From assembly GCA_029582155.1 (NCBI GenBank), contig CM055895.1, positions 7,374,544 through 7,438,543 on the forward strand: a stretch of DNA of 64,000 nt. Reading direction: 5' to 3'. Shown one piece after another: positions 52,310 to 64,000 of this stretch (position 1 is its first letter; each line of letters starts with the position of its first letter). The notes beneath the pieces are model-generated. The model saw only the letters and a program-made list of their open reading frames with translations, searched no databases and was not told where the DNA came from. Position numbers and translations under genes: made by a program. The stretch is from Panopea generosa. Its lineage: Eukaryota; Mollusca; Bivalvia; Adapedonta; Hiatellidae.

Positions 52310-54440
52310 AGTCAGAAAATAGTTTTTTGTATGTTTCACATTGGTGTGTTTAACCGAGTGATACTTGGTCAGAAAATAGTTTTGTACAGTTCACTATGAT
52401 GTTAGACTTCTATATTTTTGTCAAAATGCTATAGTATTATTGTACAATAATTCAAGACCTTTGTCAGAAAAGAGTATTGTATTTTTACTACAATGTTATT
52501 TTATGATGCGACATTCCAACGCCTTGTCAGAATACAGTATGATGTTATTTTGTAAAACGATACTTAAACAACTTGGTCAGAATATAGTTTTATGTATTCA
52601 CAGTGTTGTCATCTTTTACACTTTGTTCGGAATGTAGTTTTATGTATTACCATTCTTGCCACCTTCAACACCTTGGTCGGAATGTATTTTTGTGTATTCA
52701 CATTGTTGTCATCTTCAGCATCTTGTTCGGAATGTAGTTTTATGTATTCACATTGTTGCCATTTTCAACACCTTGGTCGGAATGTAGTTTTGTATATTTT
52801 CATTGTTGTCATCTTCAGCACCTTGTTCGAAATGTAGTTTTGTGTATTTACAGTGTTATTAACTTCAACACCTTGTTCGGAATGTAGTTTATGTATCACA
52901 GTGTTGTCATCTTCAACACCTTGTTCGAAATGTAGTTTAGTGTATTCACAGTGTTGTCATCTGCAACACCTTGTTCGGAATGCAGTTTTATGTATTCACA
53001 TTGTTGCCATCTTCAACACCTTGGTCGGAATGTAGTTTTATGTATTCACATTGTTGTCATTTTCAACACCTTGGTCGGAATGTAGTTTTGTGTATTCACA
53101 GTGTTGTCAACTTCAACACCTTGTTCGGAATGTAGTTTTATGTATTCACATTGATTTCATCTTCAGCACCTTGGAGGAATATAGTTTTATGTATTCACAG
53201 TGTTGTCATATTCAATACCTTGGTCGGAATGTAGTTTTACGTATTTACATTGTTGTCATCTTCAGCATCTTGGTGGAATATAGTTTTGTGTATTCACATT
53301 GTTGTCGTCATCAATACCTTGGTCGGAATGTAATTTTATATATTCACATTGTTCTCATCTTCAACACCTTGGTCGGAATGTAGTTTTCTGTATTCACATT
53401 GTTGTCATCTTCAACACCTTGGTCGAAATATGGTTTTGTGTATTCACATTGTTGTTGTCTTCAACACCTTGGTGGAATTAAGTTTTGTATATTCACATTG
53501 TTGTCGTCTTCAACACCTTGGTCGGAATGTAGTTTTTTGATACACATTGTTGTCATATTCAACACATTGGTAGAATATAGTTTTGTATATTCAAATTGTT
53601 GTCGTCTTCAACACCTTGGTCGGAATGTAGTTTTACGTATTTACATTGTTGTCATCTTCAACACCTTGGTGGAATATAGTTTTGTATATTCGAATTGTTG
53701 TTGTATTCAACACCTTGGTCGGAATGTAGTTTTGTGTATTCACAGTGTTGTCATCTACAACATCTTGGTCGGAATGTAGTTTTGCATATTCACATTGTTG
53801 TCATCTTCAACCCCTTGACCGGAATGTAGTTTTGTGTATACACATTGTTGTCATCTTCAACACCTTGGTCGGAATGTAGTTTTGTATATTCACATTGTTG
53901 TCATCTTCAACACCTTGGTCAGAATGTAGTTTTGCATTTTCACATTGTTGTCATCTTCAACACCTTGACTGGAATGTAGTTTTGTATATTCACATTGTTG
54001 TCATCTTCAACACCCTGGTCGGAATGTAGTTTTGTGTATACGCATTGTTGTTATCTTCAACACCTTGGTCGGAATGTAGTTTTGTATAATCACTTTGTTG
54101 TCATCTTCAACACCTTGGTCGGAATGTAGTTTTGTGTATACACATTGATGTCATCTTCAACACCTTGGTCGGAATGTAGTTTTGTGTATTCATATTGTTG
54201 TCATCTTCAACACCTTGGTCGAATGTAGTTTTGTGTATACACATTGTTGCCATCTTCAACACCTTGGTCGGAATGTAGTTTTGTGTTATCACACTGTTGT
54301 CATCTTCAACACCTTGGTCGGAATGTAGTTTTGTGTATACACATTGTTGTCATCTTCAACACATTGGTCGGAATGTAGTTTTGTGTATACACATTGTTGT
54401 CATCTTCAACACCTTGGTCGGAATGTAGTTTTCTGTGTCC
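52310..54440 (+). repeat. 50 bp minisatellite, about 42 copies
   Basis: The unit is GGAATGTAGTTTTGTGTATT, CACATTGTTGTCATCTTCAA and CACCTTGGTC. Copies at the left end (52310-52600) are very degenerate; the centre and right are nearly uniform. Short-frame open reading in several registers reflects the unit. It is unrelated in sequence to the 50 bp array at 1-2108. Confidence 0.95.
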
Positions 54441-55644
54441 ATCTTGGTGCTATTTTATCAAAAATAAAGTTTTGTGTAAATAAACAGGCTGCTTCTTTAT
54501 TAACCGAGACTTCAACGCATTGGTTAGATGACATTTCGTTTCATTCATTAGGATTTTTGAATTTCTTAATTGCATTTCTCTTAAAAGTATATCTCTCTTC
54601 TTCTTCATTTATATTTAAGCTGTAGTTTGTTACGCGAATAATCTAAATGCAGCGTTTTGAGATATATAGATCAATAGGTCGTTGCATCATATTCCGTTTT
54701 TGTATGACCACACATTTCCAATACCCTGATGTTACATGGGTTAGCTTACATCAGATTGTGTGTATGTGGGATGTAATATACTGCCACGGATATGACATTG
54801 ATATAGTGCCATTACGGAAAAGAAATCAGATAATTGTGTTCTGAATTCTTTATGGTTATGCCGCGAATGGGACTTTTCTTCGTCTATCCAATACATCACT
54901 GTAGATGTTGATCATATTCTAACTGCTTATCAATATTTGTAAGTCATAATAAATCTAAATGACTTTCATTATAAGACTGCTGAAAAGAGCATAAACAAAA
55001 TAGCTGAAGTTTGATCTAGGCGTATGATCATATTACAAGCGATTTTCTAGCTTTTGTGTAGTAACGTATATTGTTTGGAAATTTAAGAATGTATCAATGT
55101 GTAATTGTGCAGCAGAAGGTCTTTTTCTTTTTTTATAGCGACAAATCATGATCCTGCACTAGTCAAATATTGATCATTGTGCTTATTTATATCGGAGGTT
55201 CAATTATAAAATGTTTAGAAAACACTTGTTTATTAGACATTTGCGTCGTTAATATCTATCTGCAGACGACACCTGATCACAAATCGATAAACTAAGTATA
55301 GGTTATACATATGTATTATCAGTTAATGTATGTGCAGCAGACGACGTTTAATGTATCTGTTTATCTCTAAGTTCTTATTGAACAAAGTTGTTAATCAAGT
55401 CTTATCGGTTGTTACCTTTTACCGGTGTTTTTTTAATGAATTTAGCCGTAACATGAGTTGCTTGTCTGTTTCATATTGTGTGTATGAGTATATAATATAG
55501 AGTTGTCGTCTGTAGAAATGTCATAAAAATGTCATATCTGATGCCAAACAGATGACCACATATAGGACTTTAAATAACAACTAATTGGATGATTACAGAA
55601 AAAGTAGCCATGATATGAACTTAAAGCTATAACTATTTTAAGTA
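54441..55644 (+). other. Intergenic sequence without recognised features
   Basis: AT-rich unique sequence. No gene or element is recognised. Confidence 0.5.
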
Positions 55645-55785
55645 TTTATACTCCATTTAGATCTATATGGTACGCACATATTATACGTATTTATACTCCA
55701 TATAGATATATATGTTACGCACATATTATAAGTATTTATATTCCATATAGATCTATATGTTAAGCACATATTATAAGTATTCATA
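55645..55785 (+). repeat. About 45 bp tandem repeat, three copies
   Basis: The unit contains GTATTTATACTCCATATAGA, TCTATATGTTACGCACATAT and TATAA. Copies differ by a few bases. Confidence 0.9.
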
Positions 55786-56739
55786 TAATATGAATATCAA
55801 TGCTCCTCCATATACCGAGTGCTCGGCGCAAGACTATTCTTACTGACATTTCAGATATTTTTCAGGAGGTAGAAAAAACATTTTTTAGTTTCAATATTGG
55901 CTTAAAAATATGTCCTTTCATATACACATCTTAAAACCCCATATAAATAAACAACAACATCAGTGTGTCATAAAATGTTAAAATGATTTTCTAACACATT
56001 TATCAAGTTGGAATAGTTTTGCAAGTGAAAAGTATCTTATTCTACAGCAATTGTTATGCAAGAATATTCTAACTTAAGTTAGATTAGTCTTGCGGTAATA
56101 TTTTTTTCTTAATGCAATAATTTCTTGATGCAAAAGATTTCTAACTTGAACTAGAATGTTTGTAAAATAAATATCAAAACATATATACAAATGTTTGTTT
56201 ACTTTTTGTAATTCAAAAATATTACCTAAATAAGATATTATCATATTTTTATCCAAATTGACACTTGTGGAGCATTGTGAGTTAAAAGGGGTGCATAAAA
56301 TAGCAAATAAAACTGCTGGATATGATTATCCATTGTACTTCTTATGTTTGATTCTAAACAGGCATTAGGATCAGGATTGTTCTACCTTATTAAGCGGAGA
56401 TCAAAATTCAGCTACTTCACAATTCAAACATTTTTTCCCCAAAATGAAAACAAATTATTTGAGGGAAATTATTCTTACATTAGGGGATAAAAAATTCTCA
56501 GGATATGTAATATTGTTGCAATATTTGATAATTAATTGTTAGAACATTATCTTAACAGTGCTGCACTTTATTTCCCAGTTTGGTAAAACCTTAAAAAATC
56601 CCAATTTCCACTGACAATCACCTTTTATTTCCCTGAAGACTTCCCAATATCCAGGATAAAAGCTCCAAAGATGAGCAGGCTTTTACTATTGTGGCACCAC
56701 CTACTCTACCAAGACCATGTATCGAATGACTATATCGTC
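55786..56739 (+). other. Intergenic; short TTCTAACTTAAGTTAG-type palindromes
   Basis: Near 56068 ATTCTAACTTAAGTTAGATT is followed by AGTCTTGC. The same palindrome-plus-AGTCTTGC motif recurs at 60370-60540. Otherwise this is AT-rich unique sequence. Confidence 0.5.
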
Positions 56740-57900
56740 AACACTATATGGTTTCAAATGAGCATACTGCCACGATTTACCCAACCATCCAAACCTACAG
56801 TTTCATCACAACAGCATCGCCAACTATGATACAACCACCATCTACCCTATCATTACTACTGATTATACCATCACCACCTATCACACTGACACCAACTACC
56901 ATGCCATCAATACTAATGTACCATCACCACCCACCCACAATACTGTCAACACCTACCCTACTTTTATCACTGGCATCATCACATACCATACTGTCACCTT
57001 CTACTCTACCACTTATTATACTGTCACTACCTACCCTACCATGACAATCTACATTTCCATCTTCATTCACAATAGCATCGCCAACTATTATACAACCACC
57101 GCTTACGCTACCATTACAACTGACTGTACAATCATCATCTATCACACGGCCACCATCTACCCTTCCATTACCATCTACAGTTCCATCATCATTCTCAATA
57201 GCACCACCAACTATTATACAACCACCACTTACGCTACCATTACCACTGACTGTACCATCAGCACTTATCACACTGCCACCACCTACCTTACTCTCACAAT
57301 TTACTATACTTTAATCACCAACCATACTGTCACCCCAACCCTCTTTCATTACATACTCACAGTACAATCACCATCCACAATACCGTCACATTTATCTACC
57401 TTTCTATCAAACTTACCATGACCTCATTACATTTTACCTGTCATACCTTCAAGCCCTACCTTACCATTATTGCAAACTAATCCTTTTCATCCACAGTGCT
57501 ATCCCTCACAACAGTGTCATCTACCACCCTCTAAGCAATTACCATCAACAACCAACGATACTCAACCACCTACAGTACCATTGCCTACTGCTATCACTTA
57601 AATGTCCTCAATACCTGCGATACCTTTATAACCAACCCAACCTACTGTATCATCACCACTCATTAATATGTGATTACTAACTAGCTTCCGAACTTCCACC
57701 ATCTACCTTACCATCACTACATACCAAGCAATTGCCACTCAGAATATTACCACATATCATACTGCCACCATCCAAATCTACAGTACCATCACCATTTATA
57801 ATGTGATTATTACCTCTTGTATTATCTTCACCCAGAATGTTATTACCGCCTACCAGGTCCTTCCCAATATCTATCATACCTACATTCGGTCTTAACAGCA
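56740..57900. repeat. Degenerate G-poor ACC/ATC repeat tract
   Basis: The plus strand is a loose repetition of ACCATC, ACTACC, TACACT words (such as CATCACCACCTA), with hardly any G. A longer duplicated block occurs (ATTCACAATAGCATCGCCAA at 57066 and CATTCTCAATAGCACCACCA at 57190). Frames on both strands stay open for 74-126 codons because of composition, giving Thr/Ser/Tyr-rich or Gly/Asp/Val-rich conceptual products. No gene is supported. Confidence 0.85.
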
Positions 57901-59087
57901 TTTTTTTCGATCTTAGTATACTTGTTTTTGTTCTGTTTGATTTTTCTAGAGCTGTTTTTATACCCTTTTGAATCTGATTTTCTCAATGTGGATACATAAA
58001 AATCATCATCATGGTTTATTTTTCTTTCAAATGAAGTGAGTTTATATTCAGGTCACAAACTATATATATATATATATATCAGGTACTAAGATATCATAAT
58101 TTATATAAAGTTTTCTAACAAAGATACTGGTACATTATCACTAGATTCTGAGTCTTCGATCGCATGCTTAGTTCAGGCTCAATAGATACAATGGTGTCCA
58201 GAATTTCTTGTACTATTTTCAGATAACAAAGTGGTGTCATGTCCATTATATCATATTTTGTTTATATGTGTGGTACCCATGTGTGATTCCAGGGTGTCAA
58301 TAATGATGACAATAACAGAACCACTAGAGTTCATGCATGGCATTAGAAGCATTAATACATTAAATTTTTGATAGAATTTACTGAAACTCTGCAGTTCTGC
58401 ATGTGTCAAGGTTTTAGATTCATTCTGCATACATTTGTTGATGTATGTTAATTTGTTGTTTTGTACATGGAGAGTGACTCTGGTATCTTCTTTTTTGGTG
58501 TCATTTAACCTTTGTGTTTAGTGGTATGCTATGAAAGCTCAATTTATCCAATCATACTCACTGATTTTCTAAAGAAACTTCCGCACAATGTTTTACTATC
58601 AAGTAGAGCTTTTAAACAATGTTGTGCTTGTCAATAAGCCTATATGTCATCAGAACACAACATCCAAAGGTATGATCTCCAAGAGTCAAAGACCTGATAA
58701 CAACTATCTAGTTTCATTATTGCTACAGCGCAAATCATTTTCAGGGAATTTAATATATCATCTATGCACTAGAATTGAATATCAAATATACTTCCTATAC
58801 CATAATTTAATATATCTGAAATAGGTGACCATGTTATTGTGAAAATATAAACTAAAAAAAGGTTCTTCACGGTTTTCAGAATGTACCTTTATTATTTACC
58901 ATTTGGAACTTGTCAAACTATTTTATATTGGCAGTCTTAACAGGGACCGGAATGATAATTGGAAATAAGTTTCAGAATCAGAATAAAACTTCATGACCAA
59001 AACTGAAATTTTTGGAATTGATTAGCTCTTTAACCAATAGTAACAGTATGTTTTATATTAATCAGTCTCTTATAAGATTCATTAAAA
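57901..59087 (+). other. Intergenic sequence without recognised features
   Basis: AT-rich unique sequence with a short (TA)n near 58062. Nothing else is seen. Confidence 0.5.
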
Positions 59088-59345
59088 GGGAAAGCCCTGT
59101 CAGTGTGTTAGGATTAATGAAAAAGACAACTGAATGACAGCTGCAATATGACATACAAAATTCTATCTCTGCAAGTAACTGATCACTTCCCAACATATTC
59201 AAAAGTGCCACAGTCCTAAAAGGACAAAATTCTGGGACAATCATCGCAGAGATTATGGCTGGACAGAGATCTAAACTTCCAATCCCTGGATTGACAGTAA
59301 TATGCATTAACAACTGAGCCAGCCAAATCGGCACAGTAACTGAAA
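59088..59345 (-). mobile_element. SINE-C, minus strand
   Basis: On the minus strand the head reads TTTGGCTGGCTCAGTTGTTA (A box) and AATCCAGGGATTGGAAGTTT (B box region). The body has CAGCCATAATCTCTGCGATG and GGAAGTGATCAGTTACTTGC. It carries the same ATCCAGGG and TCAGTTACTTG landmarks as the other C copies but is more diverged. Confidence 0.7.
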
Positions 59346-60349
59346 TAATTCTGAGGATCATTAATGAAGACATAACGCCTTGTTGAAAGAGGGTCTAAAC
59401 GGAGCTTTGTAAATTTTATAAAAGTATTCAAAATGGTCACAAAGTTGTGACAGACATGAAATTATAAACATTGTCTTTCGCCCATTTCAGTACATTTGAG
59501 TGATTTTTTTTTTCAACATTGAAGTAAAATTTTTGGAATTTCCTTGAATGATAGATGTAGATCTTATAAATTCTCAATGGTTTGCATGATAATGTGAGAT
59601 GTTATATACAGTCTGGACACTTATTGTCAAAGCACTTACAAATGGGTGAGCAGACATGCAGACAAATGACAATTTCATAGTAAAAAGTTAGTTAGCTGGA
59701 GATTAAATGAACGGGAAACATGAAAATTGAGTGTATATAAATTGGTATCATTTTTATTTTCCTTTTCCAGAATTTAAACTGATTTAAGCCCTTAAACAAA
59801 GGTTTGTCTGACAATATTTCATATTCTAACCAGATTCTTATCAAGTTATTCATTACTTTTAAGGTTTCAGTCTTCTCTTGCAAAGAAATCCTATATAAAA
59901 TTGTACTGTTATTTGTTTCCAAGTCAATGAACCAACAATCATATCTATAAAATAAGATAAGGCTTAAACTTACTATTATTAGCCCCTAAAACCAATATAT
60001 CTGCTCTGGTAGACAGTGTGAAACCATAACAGATCTCTTTCATTTGGTGCAATTGGGATTGAGGCAAACTTTACCAAATGATTATAACTTTATCTTTTCA
60101 CAAATGATTTTGCAATAAGGCATTTTCATGAAATTGTTAGGCTCCAGTTTTGGTAACAGTGAATTTCAATTGAGAAATATAACAAAAGCTATACACCTTC
60201 ACATAATCAATAACAGTTATATCTTAACTGTCTCTAACAACTCCCAAATTATGTACAAATATTAAAAAAAATGACAATGACATCACAAAATGAAATTATG
60301 ATGTCATCAATTCAAATTAGAATATTTCGTCTTCAAATATAGAATTTTC
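59346..60349 (+). other. Intergenic sequence without recognised features
   Basis: AT-rich unique sequence. Nothing is recognised. Confidence 0.5.
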
Positions 60350-60560
60350 AAATGTATTTGGTGTAGAAAATTATTCTAATTTGAGTTAGAATAGTTTTGC
60401 ATTAAAACAAATTACTTCTAAAATTTGATAAAAGATTACAAGACAATTCTAACTCAAGTTAGAATAGTCTTGCACTCAGAACGTTACTTTTAAAATTTAA
60501 AAAAAATATTACAAGACAATTCTAACTCAGGAATAGTCTTGCGCTGAGAAAATTATCATT
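60350..60560. repeat. Tandem palindromic motif repeat, three copies
   Basis: The motif TTCTAACTCAAGTTAGAATA followed by GTCTTGC recurs at intervals of about 70 bp, each with a 9 bp stem and 2 bp loop. Related copies are near 56010-56150. Confidence 0.75.
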
Positions 60561-61645
60561 CCAAGACATAATTTTTTTAAATATTTTAATAACTTAAAAA
60601 ATATTTTGAATATAACTATAATTTTTTTACAGATTGTGTTTTTAAAAAATTGTAACCAAAAAATATCAAAGAAGCAAAATGTTGAAAACCTCCGAAATAT
60701 CCCCCACCCCCCAAAAAAAGACGTTAGATGCACGGTAAGACAGTTAACGAGAATGACAAACTTATAGCACGAGGTTAAGGCATTTTGAACACACTCCTAA
60801 CAGTTAGAAAGATAAAGCAAGACGGTAGCGCAAACAAAATGCCAGGGAAACAATGACCAGAAACTCTTAGTACAATCTATCAAGTGGATGGCAAAAAAGC
60901 TTTCGATAATGACGTTACTGTGCTAAAACACAGGATAATTGTTTAAATCGAATGTGGTCCACGGAAAATATGACACGTCCAAGTATTGTCAAACGAACTT
61001 AGCAGTTAAGAAGGTATACCGCTTCATGTATACATACGAAAATGGCTCGAACGCCGGTTTGGGGAGCTTAAAATTGATGCGCATTGCATTGCCATCTTCA
61101 CCTCGTCATATCACAAAGCGAGACATTACAATTAAGGTAGCCCAAAGCCCCCTTCGCCAGATATAGTTACATTGTCAGATATGAGCATTCATTTGTGGTT
61201 TATTAACTAGTGACTCTTCACAACAAAATATACTCGAGTAATTAGTGTTTTTCTTAAAATTCAACACAATATATGCTGTTTATCTTTGGTATATAAACTT
61301 AATTATCTTCATTTGAACCGTCCGGAATCTCTCATATAACCCAGGGCAGCGAAATAACATTAAAACGATAGTTCAACATTACAAGTCGATTTCATGTACA
61401 GCCTACTAAAATTGGGATTCTTCAAAGAATTTCACCACATGGCGTCATGGGATACTAAAATAAAATTTAGATAGAACACAACTATAGAACTGAAGACAAA
61501 TGAATTATTTTTTCATGATCTAGTATTTGAGATCACGTGAGACAAGGATCTCTATCTATATAAGTCCATGCTTGAGAGAACTAATCAAATGCACCAGATG
61601 ATTTCGACCATTTTTCAGTTCGCCCTCAATAAAAATATATTTGAT
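60561..61645 (+). other. Intergenic sequence without recognised features
   Basis: AT-rich on the left and more mixed in composition from 60720. The 75-codon frame at 60939-61166 is unrecognised. Confidence 0.45.
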
Positions 61646-61650
61646 GTGTG

Positions 61651-61682
<32 letters not shown>

Positions 61683-61708
61683 TGCGTGCGTGTGTGTGTG
61701 TGTGTGTT
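61646..61708. repeat. (GT)n(GTGC)n microsatellite
   Basis: GT units flank a central run of GCGT tetranucleotides, giving a compound microsatellite about 60 bp long. Confidence 0.95.
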
Positions 61709-61799
61709 TCTCTCATTTAAAAATCAATCAGGGTACAGAACACATTGAGTCTAATTAATACGTATGGAAATCCAGAGTTAGAACCAGCATTTTGAATCT

Positions 61800-62935
61800 T
61801 ATGTGTTTTATGTATGCCAATGACTTTAATAAGAAATCCCAGTATGTACTCACATTGCTTGCGTGAGTCCTCTTCTAGTATGTAAATATACTCATCGGTC
61901 TTCATTTTGAAGTGTTTGTGTTTTATGTATGCCGCTGACTTTCAATTAGAAATCAAAGTATGTGCTCGCAGTGCTTGCGGGGGTCTTCTCCTAATATGTA
62001 AATCCTACTCATCGGTCTTAATTTTGAATTTTATGTGTTTAATGTATGCCACTGACTTTCAATAAGAAATCCAATTATGTGCTCACAGTGCTTGCGCTGG
62101 TCCTCTCCTAGTATGGAATCCTACTCATCTGTGTTAATTTTGAATTTTATGTGTTTTATGTATGCCACTGACTTTCAATAAGAAATCCAATTATGTGCTC
62201 GCAGTGCTTGCGCGGGTCTTCTCCTAATATGTAAATCCTACTCATCGGTCTTAATTTTGAATTTTATGTGTTTAATGTATGCCACTGACTTTCAATAAGA
62301 AATCCAATTATGTGCTCACAGTGCTTGCGCTGGTCCTCTCCTAATATGTAATCCTACTCATCGGTCTTAATTTTGAATTTTATGTGTTTTATGTATGCCA
62401 CTGACTTTCAATAAGAAATCCTTTTATGTGCTCACAGTGCTTGCGCGGGTCTTCTCCTGGTATGTAGATTTACTCATCTGTGTTGATTTGGAATTTTATG
62501 TGTTTTATGTATGCCACTGACTTTAATAAGAAATCCTAGTATGCACTCACAGTACTTGCGTGTGTCCTCTCCTAGTATGTAATCCTACTCATCGATGTTA
62601 ATTTTGAATTTTATGTGTTTTATGTATGCCGCTGACTTCCAATAAGAAATCCTAGTATGTGCTCGCAATGCTTGCGCGGGACCTCTCCTTGTATGTTATT
62701 CTACTCATTAATCTTAATTTTGAATTTTATGTGTTTTATGTATGCCACTGACTTTCAATAAGAAATCCTATTATGTACTCACAGTACTTGCGTGTGTCCT
62801 CTCCTGGTATGTAAATCTGCTCATCGGTCTTAATTTTGAATTTTATGTATTTTATGTAATACTATGTCAATGTCTTTCACTAAGAAATTCTATTATGTGC
62901 TCACAGTGCTTACGTATGTCCTCTCCCATTTGTAC
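61800..62935 (+). repeat. About 116 bp tandem repeat, about ten copies
   Basis: Each unit carries ATGTGTTTTATGTATGCC, ACTGACTTTCAATAAGAAAT, ATGTGCTCACAGTGCTTGCG and GTCCTCTCCTAGTATGTAAT. Copies are 80-95 percent similar by eye. Nothing coding is seen. Confidence 0.93.
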
Positions 62936-64000
62936 AAAATAATTAATTTATTTAGATAACTCTATGGGATATGGGCTTTCTTTAATCTCAAAGATGTTTC
63001 TTTGATTAATTATTTTAAAAACAACTTTGATGTAATGCGGTTATACTGGAACTAATCTGTAATTTATAAAAACAGATTATTATTCACTGAGAAAACAGCG
63101 TAAGTACATATTTTACTGGTGGAAGAAAGTAATTATCATTCTTCTGCTTTCTAATGATTAGTTATTTTTAAACAATTACATAACAATGGGTTTATGTGTG
63201 TTTGGATAATCCAAGAAATAGTTTCAATAAAAATATATAACATAGAGTACTTTGGCTGATTTATTTAACACTTGAGTGCAGATCTTATTTCAAATATATT
63301 ATATAAATTATACATAAATACAAAATTAACGTTTGGTTATGACAATAATCGTGAGTTATTATGTATTAAAACCTCACGCGACATGTTAACTGAATTATGG
63401 CTGTCTACCCTCCTTTTTCTGCTTTTGTCTCTTTATTTGTTTCTTCATTCGTTTTCCAGTATTTTTTTAAACCTTAATGAAGAGGGTTTCATCGTTTTCT
63501 TCCATTTCCTTTTTCCGTTTTCTTTTTATACTGTTTTTCTGTTTTACGCAAAAAGTAAAACAAACTAAATTATTATGTATATTATAGTATGAAAATTACA
63601 AAAATTAACTATTCAAACATATTAAAATACTAACTTGTTATTTTTGAATGTTTTATTTGTGAAGTATATTTTTCTTTTTTTTATATAATAATCATGTAAA
63701 AAGTGTTCTCTCTCCATTTGTATATATGGAAAAGTATCTAACAAGTGTATAATCAACGATAAGGTACAATAACTTTTTTTTAACATATTTTTATTTCTCA
63801 TATTAATATATTGTTATTTATCAATCATAATAAATAAAAAAAAGAATCTAGGAGATTAATTTATCATAAAAGAAAACATCCACAAAGACAGATGGTGATA
63901 AAAGAATAGGGAAAATCACATCCTGTATTCAACAACGAACCAATAATATTTGCATACTTTAACGATAATTTGAAATACATGTAATAGTAATATGTACGAT
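62936..64000 (+). other. AT-rich sequence to the right edge
   Basis: Very AT-rich unique DNA. A hydrophobic 98-codon frame at 63272-63568 is rich in Phe and Leu as expected from composition and is not recognised. Confidence 0.45.

Noticed and set aside
56748-57421. Thr/Ser/Tyr-rich mucin-like frames.
   Set aside because: They follow from the G-poor low-complexity composition, and the minus strand is open as well.
63272-63568. A hydrophobic 98-codon frame as a membrane protein.
   Set aside because: Phe/Leu richness is expected from T-rich DNA and no family resemblance is seen.

Overview
This is eukaryotic, AT-rich, intron-rich DNA, most probably from a mollusc and plausibly a bivalve. That assignment is an inference: it rests on several tRNA-derived SINE families, many short inverted-repeat transposons, very dense minisatellites, and one split host gene. 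No retroviral, bacterial or CRISPR features were seen.

Only one host gene can be supported. It lies on the + strand between 2849 and 21836: the 3' part (eight exons, 292 complete codons plus stop) of a transmembrane channel-like (TMC) protein, closest in remembered sequence to the vertebrate TMC7/TMC5 branch. All eight exons have AG/GT boundaries, compatible phases and consecutive TMC homology, including the hallmark CWETYVGQ, WIGLFFSPLIPF and SCGPF segments. The 5' exons lie off the left edge. From about 22 kb to the right edge no gene was found.

About a third or more of the window is tandem repeat. The arrays are: 50 bp units (1-2108), 35 bp (8241-10665), 44 bp (13388-13540), 25 bp with a 75 bp higher-order form (13690-16925), 28 bp (19107-19369), about 118 and 100 bp (19625-20426), 60 bp (28770-29465), a compound 37 to 55 to 54 bp super-array (30363-38760), 55-59 bp (39915-41790), 115 bp (43196-43560), 50 bp (52310-54440), a G-poor degenerate tract (56740-57900) and about 116 bp (61800-62935).

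The most striking observation concerns the TMC gene. The 35 bp array in intron 3 is built from the exon 3 / intron 3 boundary, so each of about 69 units carries a copy of the 5' splice site and 15 nt of the exon end. The 28 bp array at the end of intron 6 is built from the intron 6 / exon 7 boundary, so about eight extra 3' splice sites with exon-start copies precede the real one. A weaker third case sits just before exon 5. These are minisatellites seeded on splice sites and would confront the spliceosome with rows of near-identical sites.

Mobile DNA includes three tRNA-derived SINE families (A, B and C here; A and C share a central core), two copies of a long-TIR DNA transposon in introns of the TMC gene, several MITE or foldback elements, a 1.09 kb Mutator-like foldback element inserted in the 54 bp satellite, and a 3 kb foldback element with arms of about 500 bp whose core is a minisatellite.
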